The position numbers were made by a program, and so were the translations under genes. A stretch of 64,000 bases of DNA from positions 1 through 64,000 of the forward strand of contig BEHT01000012.1 of assembly GCA_002898575.1 (NCBI GenBank), given 5' to 3'. The notes under the pieces were generated by a model. The model did no database searches and was not told where the DNA came from. It saw nothing but the letters and a program-made list of their open reading frames with translations. Shown piece after piece: positions 26,385 to 35,500 of the stretch (the first letter of the stretch is position 1; the number at the start of each line of letters is the position of its first letter). This stretch comes from a bacterium HR17. GTDB taxonomy: Bacteria > Armatimonadota > Fervidibacteria > Fervidibacterales > Fervidibacteraceae.

Positions 26385-28454
26385 ATGGCGGACTCGCCAA
26401 CCATGGACGAACACCGCGACGAGCCTGAAGCGTTTTCTTTGGAACGGTTGTTGTGGGTATTGCGGCAGCGGTGGCAATGGGTGGTCGTGGCACCTATCGT
26501 GTGCGTCGCTGCCACCCTTGTCACCTTACCTTTTCTCCCGCGCCTTTACGAAGCGACCAGTTTAGTGCGGGTCCGTCAGCCAGCAGCCCAATCGGGGCTG
26601 TCGTCCATGCTGTCCAATTGGGGCATCAACCCTTCGTCACCGCCCTCAAACACCCTGAGCCTGAAAACGGTGGAACGCTTGGTGCGCACCCGCTCGTGTG
26701 CCCGACAGGCGTTGGCGTTGCTGCGCCGCCGTAACCTGCCTGCCCTGCCCCGTCCGTTAGACGAAAGCGCCGCTTTGAAAACATTGCGGACGAAAACGAC
26801 GGAACCGGACATCTTGGAGATCACCGTGCGGTTCCCTGACCCGCGTTGGGCATCTGCCCTCGCCAACGCCTTTGCGCTGGCGCTCTCCCAGCGTCTGGCG
26901 CAGGACGCAACTTCTGATATCACTCAACAACGCCGCTATTTGGAGCGCCATGTTCAAGCGTTAGAGCGTCAACTGCAAGATTTGGACGCTCAAATCGCCG
27001 CTACGAAACGGCGCTTAGGCTTCACGGACATCGTCAAGGAAACGGAGGCAATTGTCAAGGCTCTTTACGAAGCGGAGGCGGAACGCAGCACTTTGCAAGC
27101 GCAACTGGCGACAGCGGACCAAACTGCCGAACGGTTGCGCCGCGAGTTGGAACGCCAACAGCCGTTAATCTCTGCGACTGTCGTTCGGCAAGACCCCATC
27201 GTGCAACAACTACGCCAACAGTTGGCGCAGCTGGAAGTTCAACGCGCTGACTACCTCGTCCGCTACACCCCAGAACACATCGCCCTGCGCCAACTTGACG
27301 CCACCATCCGCACATTACAACGAGAAATCGCTCAGCGCGCCCGACAACTGGTGCGCGAACCAGAAGTTGCTCCTAACCCCGCCTATCAATTGCTCTGGCA
27401 AAGTTGGGTGGAAGCAGAAACAAACCGTTTCGCAATGGCGGCACGCTTGCAAGGGCTTTCGCGCTTAACGATGTTGCTCAGGGAGCGGTTGGCGTCTTTG
27501 CCGGAAAGTCAGCGCCGGTTCGCCGCTTTATTGCGCCAACAGCAAGCGTTAGAGCAAGTCTACGCCAACTTGTTAGTGCAACTGGAAACGAACCGTTTGC
27601 AAGAGGCGACACAAACTCGCCAGGTCGTCGTCGTTGACTTGTCCACACCCCCCAAAGCCCCTGTATCGCCACGACCTTTGCTGAGCCTCGTCATGGCGGT
27701 GACATTGGGCACAATAATGGGTTTTGCCTTCGCCTTGATCTGGTCTACCTATACCGACACAGTGCAAACGCCCGACGAATTGCGCCGCGCGTTAGATGCG
27801 CCCCTCGTTTGCAGTTTCCCGCAAGTCAAGACCGCTGCATCGTTTCTTGCGTGGATGCAATCCTCCGACAGCGCGGCTGAGACCGTTCGCCTCCTGCGAG
27901 CGAATTTGAAGTTTCTCGGCGACGGACACCAATTTTTGCGTTGCCTTTTGGTGACCAGTCCCCATGGCGGGGAAGGTAAGACTTTTATCGCTACCGCACT
28001 GGCAACTGCATGGGCCCAAGCCGGTTATCAAACCGTTCTCGTGGATTGGAGGCATACGGAGGCACCGCACCCTCTGCTCAATGTCACCAGCCGCCATGCG
28101 CTCCCCATTTCCGCCGATGACCCCTCTGCCATCGCTGAGGGGATGGTGCCGACCTCTCTGCCCAACCTGTGGCTCATCAGCGCGCGACAATCCGCTGAGG
28201 TCAGCAGTGACACGGAGCGGTTAGCCCCTATCTTTGCCCACCTGCGGGAACGCGCCGACATCGTGGTCGTAGACGCTCCGCCCATCCTCACGAACGCCGA
28301 CGCCCTGCTTTTAGTTCCCCTCAGCGACGGCGTCGTTGTCGTCGCCGAAGCGTCCCGAACGACACGCAACGACCTACAAAAAGTGCGGGAACAAGTTCGT
28401 TTGGCGCGCGGGCGCATCGTCGCCGCTGTGCTTAACAAGGCGTCGTCCACTTAG
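26385..28454 (+). CDS. Polysaccharide chain-length determinant fused to BY-kinase ATPase (Wzz/Wzc-like)
   Basis: A 689-residue protein. The N-terminal Wzz domain has a membrane helix near residues 33-52 and YEATSLVRVRQ. A long coiled-coil region (residues ~170-350) follows, then a second membrane helix (PLLSLVMAVTLGTIMGFAFA). The cytoplasmic BY-kinase-like domain starts at about residue 520, with Walker A SPHGGEGKT, a Walker A' strand (TVLVDWRH) and VVVDAPP. It should control polymerisation or export of a surface polysaccharide. The tail ends AAVLNKASST and lacks the usual tyrosine cluster, so autophosphorylation on a Tyr tail is unlikely. No glycosyltransferases are adjacent. Confidence 0.85.
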   Translation: MADSPTMDEHRDEPEAFSLERLLWVLRQRWQWVVVAPIVCVAATLVTLPFLPRLYEATSLVRVRQPAAQSGLSSMLSNWGINPSSPPSNTLSLKTVERLVRTRSCARQALALLRRRNLPALPRPLDESAALKTLRTKTTEPDILEITVRFPDPRWASALANAFALALSQRLAQDATSDITQQRRYLERHVQALERQLQDLDAQIAATKRRLGFTDIVKETEAIVKALYEAEAERSTLQAQLATADQTAERLRRELERQQPLISATVVRQDPIVQQLRQQLAQLEVQRADYLVRYTPEHIALRQLDATIRTLQREIAQRARQLVREPEVAPNPAYQLLWQSWVEAETNRFAMAARLQGLSRLTMLLRERLASLPESQRRFAALLRQQQALEQVYANLLVQLETNRLQEATQTRQVVVVDLSTPPKAPVSPRPLLSLVMAVTLGTIMGFAFALIWSTYTDTVQTPDELRRALDAPLVCSFPQVKTAASFLAWMQSSDSAAETVRLLRANLKFLGDGHQFLRCLLVTSPHGGEGKTFIATALATAWAQAGYQTVLVDWRHTEAPHPLLNVTSRHALPISADDPSAIAEGMVPTSLPNLWLISARQSAEVSSDTERLAPIFAHLRERADIVVVDAPPILTNADALLLVPLSDGVVVVAEASRTTRNDLQKVREQVRLARGRIVAAVLNKASST

Positions 28455-29173
28455 TTCGCCACCACGCGCGCCGCTTTGCCCACAAACGCTGCGACGCGGG
28501 GCACCGCTGTGACGATGTCGGTCTGAGCGCACCACCGCACATCGCTGTCCAACCCCAGCGCCAACAACTCACGCCCGTGTAAACTCGCACCAAAAACGGC
28601 TATCAAATCGCCTTCGGGGCGGTCTGGCGCTTGCCCGACGGGTAGCCCGATGCGGTCTGTGATGTGCCATGCCGCTGCGATGTCTTCCGTCGCCCACTCC
28701 ACTCCACGCCCGACGACGCCCGCTGCAACGATGACGATGGGTGCCGTGAACCTCTCCGCCAAGACGCGGGCAACCTGCGCAACCGCCGTCGCGTTCACCG
28801 TCGTGCCGACCAACACTGCCTGCGCTTGCCGACATGCCAAAAGGCGCTTGGCACCTGTCGTGGAAGTGAACACGACGCGCCGACCGCGCAGGCGCTCTGC
28901 TGCCGCCGCGATTTCCGTCGGGCTGTTGCTGAAGTCAAACCCATCCACCTTTACGCTGCCGCGTTCGCCGACCAACAATGCATCAGCCATTTGCCGTTTC
29001 AACTGCCACGCGTCGTCCACTTCGGCGACGACCCAGACTTCACCGACGCCGCACCCCAACAGCGTTGCGATGGTGGCGCTCGCCCGCAGTGCGTCCACGA
29101 CGATGGCGATTGCCCGCAGCCTGTTGGCAGTTTGACACCCTTCGTCGCCGACAGTGATGTGCACCTGAGGCAT
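28451..29173 (-). CDS. comB: 2-phosphosulfolactate phosphatase ComB
   Basis: A 240-residue protein with the ComB blocks IVVDALRASATIATLL, LLVGERGSVKVDGFDFSNSP, RVVFTSTTGAKRLL and VIVAAGVVGRGVEWATEDIA. In methanogens it acts in coenzyme M synthesis; in bacteria it is widespread and may serve sulfolactate metabolism or a related phosphatase role. ATG 29173 overlaps the stop of the enolase-superfamily gene (TGATG), so translation is coupled. It ends 4 bp inside the convergent BY-kinase gene. Confidence 0.85.
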   Translation of the reverse strand: MPQVHITVGDEGCQTANRLRAIAIVVDALRASATIATLLGCGVGEVWVVAEVDDAWQLKRQMADALLVGERGSVKVDGFDFSNSPTEIAAAAERLRGRRVVFTSTTGAKRLLACRQAQAVLVGTTVNATAVAQVARVLAERFTAPIVIVAAGVVGRGVEWATEDIAAAWHITDRIGLPVGQAPDRPEGDLIAVFGASLHGRELLALGLDSDVRWCAQTDIVTAVPRVAAFVGKAARVVAN

Positions 29174-30279
29174 CACCAATCGCCCACCGCCCCGTCCTCG
29201 TAGTGCACCAGCGGCGGCTCGCGGTAACTGTGAGGCAACGCCGCGATTTGTGCCTCATCGGGCTCCGCGCACAACCCGACGCCTTCAGGCACGGGTACAT
29301 AACCGTTGACTTGCTCAAAGGGTTGCCGCAAATAACCCTCGCCCAAAGTGATGTGCTCTTGGATAACGAAGTTGGGGATGCACGCCGCCAGTTGCAGCGC
29401 CGCCGCCGTGTTGATGGGACCGTAGGGGTTATGCGGGGCGACGCCGACATAGTAGGCTTCTGCCATCGCTGCAATCTTGCGCAACTCGAAGATGCCCCCG
29501 CACACGCACGGGTCAGGTTGCAGCACCGCCGCCGCTCGTTTTTCCAACACTTCCCGAAATTGCCAACGGGTGCACAGCCGCTCTCCCGTCGCGACGGGCA
29601 CGGGCGACTTTTGCGCCACTTCCGCTAGCGCTTCCACATTCAGCGGTTGACACGGCTCTTCAATCCACATCGGCTTGTAAGGCGCCACCTCTTCCGCCAA
29701 CAGCAGCGCAACTGCCGGTGTCGTCCGCCCATGTAGATCCAGCAAAACATCGTTGTCCCAACCGACGATGTCCCGCACCGCCTTCACGCGTTCTGCCGCT
29801 TTGCGAATGAGCGCTGGACCTTCCAACGGACGGGTGGGGTCAACGGGGCAAAACTTGACAGCGGTGAACCCTTGCTGCAATCGGCGTTCCGCGCTGCGCT
29901 TTAACTCGTCCAGCGTCGCACCGCCGATGTGGGCGTAAAGACGGATACGCTCGCGCACCTTACCGCCCAGCAACTCATAAACAGGCACACCCAACACTTT
30001 GCCCTTGATGTCCCACAGCGCCATCTCAATGGCGCTGACCGCCGAGCAATGGATGGGACCGCCTTTCCAGAAAAACCCCCGAAAGAGCGTTTGCCACAAG
30101 TGCTCCACCTGCAGCGGGTCTTGCCCGATGAGAAAACGACGGCTCTCGTCAATGACAGCGGCAACCGACCGAAAGTGGTCGGGCAACCCTTCGCCCCACC
30201 CGGCGACGCCTTCGTCCGTCGCCACTTTGACGAGCAAATAAATGCCCGCTTGCACGACCTCGACACCCGTGATTTTCAC
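29173..30279 (-). CDS. Enolase-superfamily dehydratase (D-galactonate dehydratase-like)
   Basis: A 368-residue mandelate racemase/muconate lactonising enzyme fold. The metal ligands are Asp in LLDLHGRTTP, Glu in WIEEPCQP and Glu in VATGERLC. The His in VAPHNPYGPI matches the general acid/base of D-galactonate dehydratases, as does the LHGR block. This suggests dehydration of a sugar acid, but several sugar-acid dehydratases look alike. Coupled to comB downstream; 22 bp after the aldo/keto reductase gene. Confidence 0.82.
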   Translation of the reverse strand: MKITGVEVVQAGIYLLVKVATDEGVAGWGEGLPDHFRSVAAVIDESRRFLIGQDPLQVEHLWQTLFRGFFWKGGPIHCSAVSAIEMALWDIKGKVLGVPVYELLGGKVRERIRLYAHIGGATLDELKRSAERRLQQGFTAVKFCPVDPTRPLEGPALIRKAAERVKAVRDIVGWDNDVLLDLHGRTTPAVALLLAEEVAPYKPMWIEEPCQPLNVEALAEVAQKSPVPVATGERLCTRWQFREVLEKRAAAVLQPDPCVCGGIFELRKIAAMAEAYYVGVAPHNPYGPINTAAALQLAACIPNFVIQEHITLGEGYLRQPFEQVNGYVPVPEGVGLCAEPDEAQIAALPHSYREPPLVHYEDGAVGDW

Positions 30280-30301
30280 GCCCGCTCACCGCCTCCGTCG
30301 C

Positions 30302-31162
30302 TTACGCTTGGTCGCGCGGAAACAGTCGCCGCACGATGGCGACATTCTGGCGGATTTCCGCCTCGCTCACCATGCCGATGGTGACCGCTGCGACGACGCC
30401 CGTGCCAAAAGTGTAGCGGATAGCCTTTTCGGGGTCGCGGGTCAACTCCCCTTGCCCGACGACTTTCATGCCGTAAATCCCTTTGCCGTTACGGACTGCG
30501 TTGCGCAATAACGGCAGCACCTCATCGGGTTTGCCGTCCATGTGCACACCAGCGTAATTCAACCGCGCCAAGATGACCTCTACCCAAGGGTGTTCCGTCG
30601 CGACCTTCAACGCCCGGATGTCATGACAGGAAACACCGACGGCACGGATGTAGCCCTTCTCCTTCGCCTCCGTCAGCGCTTCCATCACGGGGCGCATCGT
30701 CACCGTCCAGTTGGGGTCGACGAGGCAGTGCATCAGCACGATGTCAATGTAGTCGGTGCCCAGTTCTCTCAGAAAGCGCTGGATGTCTTTGCGGGCTTGT
30801 TCGCCCGTGCGGGCGACCGTCTTGGTCGTGATAACGACCCGTTCGCGGTCAAGGCTTTTGAGCGCCTCCCGCACATGGGGATGGGAACCGTATTGATCGG
30901 CGCTGTCAAACCAAGTTACGCCGTAATCGTAAGCGGTACGCAACAACCCCACGCAGGCTTGAAAGCCCAACCGCGTTTGCGCCGACGAACCGCCCCAACC
31001 GAAAGTGCCCGTCCCAATGGACAGGCGCGGCACCCGAATGCCCGTCTTGCCCAACTCCGTCCACCACGATTGCGTTTGTGCGGCTTGCTCGTGGGTCAAA
31101 GTCGTCGCCGTCGCCATCATCGCTGCACCTCCGAGCGCGCGCAACAATAAGCGTCGTCGCAT
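30302..31162 (-). CDS. Aldo/keto reductase with twin-arginine-like signal
   Basis: A 286-residue protein. The N-terminus MRRRLLLRALGGAAMM looks like a Tat-type export signal. The AKR barrel follows with catalytic residues Asp in TWFDSADQYGSH, Tyr in the same stretch, Lys in VITTKT and His in IVLMHC. The C-terminal part TIGMVSEAEIRQN is usual for this AKR group in Planctomycetes and Armatimonadota. It probably reduces or oxidises a sugar in the envelope. It is first in a leftward run with the dehydratase and comB. Confidence 0.82.
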   Translation of the reverse strand: MRRRLLLRALGGAAMMATATTLTHEQAAQTQSWWTELGKTGIRVPRLSIGTGTFGWGGSSAQTRLGFQACVGLLRTAYDYGVTWFDSADQYGSHPHVREALKSLDRERVVITTKTVARTGEQARKDIQRFLRELGTDYIDIVLMHCLVDPNWTVTMRPVMEALTEAKEKGYIRAVGVSCHDIRALKVATEHPWVEVILARLNYAGVHMDGKPDEVLPLLRNAVRNGKGIYGMKVVGQGELTRDPEKAIRYTFGTGVVAAVTIGMVSEAEIRQNVAIVRRLFPRDQA

Positions 31163-31263
31163 CGTTTAACACCTCGCAAACAGAGACAGCCAACTCCAAA
31201 TTTTGTCGGCATCTACACCCCAACGCATCCACGGCGCTGTCCGCAAAATTGTCGGTGCGATGC

Positions 31264-31663
31264 CGTGCTGAACAGTTGGGTTCGGTCGGAGGGCGGCTCT
31301 CCCAAGCCGCCAAACAACGGCACGAAAACCGCAGCGGCGCGTCGGGAGACGCGCCCTCCGAGGTGTTGAGGGTTTATTCGGAGGGCGGCTCTCCCAAGCC
31401 GCCAAACAACGGCACGAAAACCGCAGCGGCGCGTCGGGAGACGCGCCCTCCGAGGTGTTGAGGGTTTATTCGGAGGGCGGCTCTCCCAAGCCGCCAAACA
31501 ACGGCACGAAAACCGCAGCGGCGCGTCGGGAGACGCGCCCTCCGAGGTGTTGAGGGTTTATTCGGAGGGCGGCTCTCCCAAGCCGCCAAACAACGGCACG
31601 AAAACCGCAGCGGCGCGTCGGGAGACGCGCCCTCCGAGGCAATGTCACAAGGGAAATTCAACC
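31264..31663 (+). mobile_element. Palindromic-unit mobile element, copy A (four tandem units, 12-bp flanking repeat)
   Basis: A 400-bp insert bounded by perfect direct repeats TCGGTGCGATGC at 31252-31263 and 31664-31675. Inside are four tandem units beginning at 31287, 31379, 31471 and 31563 (period 92 bp, nearly identical; the last unit stops at its closing stem). Each unit has outer stem CGGAGGGC/GCCCTCCG and two inner hairpins, GGCGGCT/AGCCGCC and GGCGCGTC/GACGCGCC. The right end (GGGAAATTCAACC) resembles the right end of copy B, and the left end (GTGCTGAACAG) is a variant of its left end. No open frame here is credible as a protein. It fills most of the 585 bp between the divergent aldo/keto reductase and hisB genes. 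Confidence 0.8.
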
Positions 31664-31747
31664 TCGGTGCGATGCAACTGTCACCTTTTGGGCTATAGAG
31701 CCCAGCCGCAACCGGTGACGGCGCATAATTGGAGCGGGTGAATTGAC

Positions 31748-32335
31748 ATGGCACGAACGGCGGAAGTGCAAAGGCAAACAGCGGAGACGCAAGTGCGTGT
31801 CTGGCTCAACTTGGACGGCGCAGGCACCGTGCAAGTCCAAACGGGTATCGGCTTTTTTGACCACATGCTCACCGCCTTGCTCAAACACGCGTGGTTTGAT
31901 GCGACCGTAGAGGCGCAAGGCGACACGCACATTGACGACCACCACACCGTTGAAGATGTCGGCATCGTGTTGGGGCAAGCGATGGACAAGGCGTTAGGTG
32001 ACCGCAAAGGTATCCACCGCTTCGGCAACGCTTTCGTCCCGATGGACGAAGCATTGGTGCTGTGCGCCCTTGACCTCAGCGGGCGCGGCAACGCCTTCGT
32101 TCAACTGCCGACGAGCGGCAAAGTCGGCACTTTTGATGTGGAACTGGCGACGGAATTTTTCCGCGCCTTCGCTTTACACGGGCGCTTTACCTTGCACCTG
32201 AAGATGCTGGCGGGCGAAAACAAGCACCACATCTTGGAAGCCGCTTTCAAAGCCTGCGCCGTCGCCTTGCGCCACGCTGTCGCCCTCGCCGACCGCATCG
32301 CCCACGAAATCCCATCCACAAAGGGAAGGCTGTGA
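31748..32335 (+). CDS. hisB: Imidazoleglycerol-phosphate dehydratase
   Basis: A 195-residue monofunctional HisB. The metal-binding blocks FFDHMLTALLKHA, HIDDHHTVEDVG, RFGNAFVPMDEA and ENKHHILEAAFKA are intact. It catalyses the sixth step of histidine synthesis. It stands alone without other his genes. The ATG follows GGAGCGGGTG. Its stop overlaps a GTG (32332) that could open the next frame, but the glycosidase probably starts at 32578. Confidence 0.95.
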   Translation: MARTAEVQRQTAETQVRVWLNLDGAGTVQVQTGIGFFDHMLTALLKHAWFDATVEAQGDTHIDDHHTVEDVGIVLGQAMDKALGDRKGIHRFGNAFVPMDEALVLCALDLSGRGNAFVQLPTSGKVGTFDVELATEFFRAFALHGRFTLHLKMLAGENKHHILEAAFKACAVALRHAVALADRIAHEIPSTKGRL

Positions 32336-32577
32336 CGGCTTTTGTGCGGGAACCGCTGAACATTGGGTGCAGTCGTTGGGACAAGGCGCAGGGGACTGTC
32401 CCCCACCCCTTCCTCGCGGATGCAGGCTGCGGCGCTGTCACGCGTTCCGTCCTCAACGACACAGCGTCAGGCGATGACCGCCTTGACTGTCCGCAGAATT
32501 GGACACTCCCCGCGAAAGCGACAGAATTTAGTGACCATCAGGTTGCAGCAATGCCCGGCGTGGGAGGCGATGATAGC

Positions 32578-35500
32578 ATGGAGTTTGCGGGTGAGCGTTT
32601 GCGGGTGTTTGCATTTCCGTTAGGTGGGATCGGGAGTGGCAATGTGAGTTTTGCGGGCACGGGGCAACTCGTGGCGTGGCAAATCGTCAACAACTTCCAT
32701 TCAGGCGCTCACGGCACTTTGGGCGCACTCGTCCCGATCACTTTCTTTGCCGCTTGGGCAAAGCAAGGACGCACCGCAAAGGCGACCTTATTGCAAACGG
32801 TGCCTGTCGCTGAGTTGCAGGCGCCTGACCGTCTGTCCTTGCGCATCGTCAACCGCTTCCCCATCTTGCAAGTCCGCTACGAGGTGGATTTGCCCGTGCG
32901 CATGGAATTGGAGGCGTGGTCGCCTTTCATCCCGCTGAACGCTCAAGAGAGCGCCATGCCTATCGCTGTCTTCACCTTCACACTGCACAACCCGACAAAG
33001 CAGCCCGTCGAGGCTGCCGTGATGATGAACCTGCAAAATATCGTCGGTTGGGAAGGCTATCGCCCGCTGGGAGAGCCCGAAAAGGCGCTGTGCCATGAAG
33101 AGTTCATCGGCAACTTCAACACGCTTGAGCACATGGACGGTTGGACAACGCTTGTTTGCCAAACGCGTGAAGGGAACGGCGACGCGTTTGATGTGCCCGT
33201 GCAACTTTTTACGCCCGACGGTGAAGTGGCGTGGCTGCTGCGGTTGAGCGAAAACGCAACGGTGCACTTTTGGGATTGGCGACAAAGCGTTCAAATCCCG
33301 CTGCCGAGCGAAACGACAAACAGCGTGGTGTGGCTCAGCGACCTACCCGAAGCGTTTACAGAGGAGCATTTCGCCCAATTGTTGGACGCCGTTGAGCGCG
33401 GCGCCCGCTTGGTTTTGTGCGGGACGGAGCGACACCCGTTGGCGGTTTTGGAGGCGTGGGCGAAAGCACCCAGCGACGCGGAAGTGTTTGCCGATTTTGA
33501 GACGGGCACTTACGAAGGTTGGACGATTGAGGGCAACTGCTTTGGCGACCGACCTGCGACGGGCAAAATCAATTGGCAACAACCCGTTTCAGGGTGGCGG
33601 GGCAAGTTTTTCGTCAACACTTTCCACCCCGATGATACAGGGACGGGACGGGCGCTTTCACGCCCGTTCACTATCACCAAGCGCTTCGTCCACTTTCTCA
33701 TCGGCGGCGGTCACCATCCCAACCGTTGCTGCCTAAACTTGCTCGTTGACGGCAAAGTGGTGCGGACAGCGACGGGACGCAACAGTGAACAACTGTTGCC
33801 CGAACGCTGGGATGTCAGCGAGTTCATCGGCAAAATGGCGCAGTTGGAGATCGTGGATAGGGAGACGGGCAGTTGGGGACACATTCTCGTTGACCACATC
33901 GTTTTCAGCGATTCGCCCATTCCCTCTTTCGCCGACCCCGAAGCGGCGAAAAAGTTGCTGCAACGGTTGCCGTTGCGATGGCAGGAATTGCGCTGGCGTG
34001 AGGGCGAACCGATGACGGCAATCATGAACGGTTCACGACGGGCGCTGACGGTCAAACGATTTTGGCAAATCGTCGGGATGCACAGCGATGAGCCCGTGCA
34101 AGTTCTGGCGCAAACGCCTGACGGTGCGCCGCTGATCGTGCGTTGCCAACTCGGCAAAGGCAATTTGCTCATCGCATTCGGTTCGCCACACGAGTGGGGA
34201 CAAGTTGGGCAACGCAAGGCACTCGTCGGGACCCTCATCGCAGAAACGGGTGGCGTCCGCTATTTGCCAATGACAGGTTGGCGCAAAACAGCGCCTGCGT
34301 TCGGGACGATGGCGTTAGCGGTGAAAGGCGATAAACGGGGTTGGCAAATAACGGCTTTGCCGCAACACGACGATGTGGCAGCGATGTGGCAAGATTTCGC
34401 CGAGGACGGCGCGTTTGCGGTAACCCGCCCGTCCGCCATGCCCACAGAGGCAGGCAAAACTTGCTGTGGGGCGGTGAGCGCCAAAATTGCGTTGCAACCG
34501 CATGAGCGCCGGTCGGTCACTTTCGCGATAGCGTGGCATTTCCCCAATCGCTACCGCACGGGGCGTTACGGTTGGGCGCTGCCTTACGAGTATCGCTACC
34601 GTCTGGGCAACCGCTACAATGCATGGTTTGCAGATGCCCGGTCTGTCATCCGCACTTTCATCGCCCATCACGAGCGCCTTTACCGCGAGACGAAAACTTT
34701 TGCCGACGCGCTGTGGGACAACGCGCTACCCGACGCCATCAAAGACGCCATCGCGTCCAACTTGGCGATTTTGCGCAGCGGCGTCGTGATGTGGCTTGAG
34801 GACGGCAACTTTTACGGGTTTGAAGGTGCAGATGCCTGTTGCCCGCTGAATTGCACCCATGTTTACAACTACGCCCAAAGCATCGCTTTCGTGTTCCCCG
34901 AACTGGAGCGGACAATGCGGTTTGTGGAGTGGAAAGTGCAGCAGCATCCTGAAAAGGGCTACATCCCGCACCGCGTCATCGTCCCGCTGGGGCTGCCGAG
35001 GTTGTGGGAGCGGGGCATCGGTGGTCCCTACAACCCTGCCCTTGATGGCATGCTCGGTGCAGTGCTCAAAACTTACCGCGAATTTTTGCTGAGCGGCGAT
35101 GTGCGATGGCTGGCGGACATGTTCCCGCATGTCGCCAAGTTGATACGGCACATCTTTGAGCAGTTTGACCCCGACGGTGACGGCGTGATTGACGGCGAAC
35201 AGCCCAACACTTACGATATCCACACCTTCGGCAGCAACACTTTCATCGGCACGCTGTATCTGGCAGCGCTGAAGGCAGTGGAGAGGATGGCAGAAGCGTT
35301 GGGAGCGTTCAACGAAGGGCGCAGGCGGCATGAATATGCGGCGCTGCGTGCGGAGTGCCGACAACGGTTTGAGCGCGGACGGGCAGGCTACATTCAGCGT
35401 TGCTGGAACGGTGAATTTTTCATCAACGCTTACGATGCACCCGGCGCATCCCCCGACGTTTACGAGCAAAACAACTGTTGGGGGCGCGGATGCCACAGCG

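Noticed and set aside
31213-31754. Overlapping minus-strand frames of 79-126 codons in copy A
   Set aside because: They are repeat-derived (AAWESRPPNKPS-like) with no ribosome sites or known family, as in the other element copies.
32332-32577. 82-residue N-terminal extension of the glycosidase from GTG 32332
   Set aside because: The sequence is unlike the family start, while ATG 32578 has GGGAGG ahead and begins right before the conserved FPLGGIGSGN.
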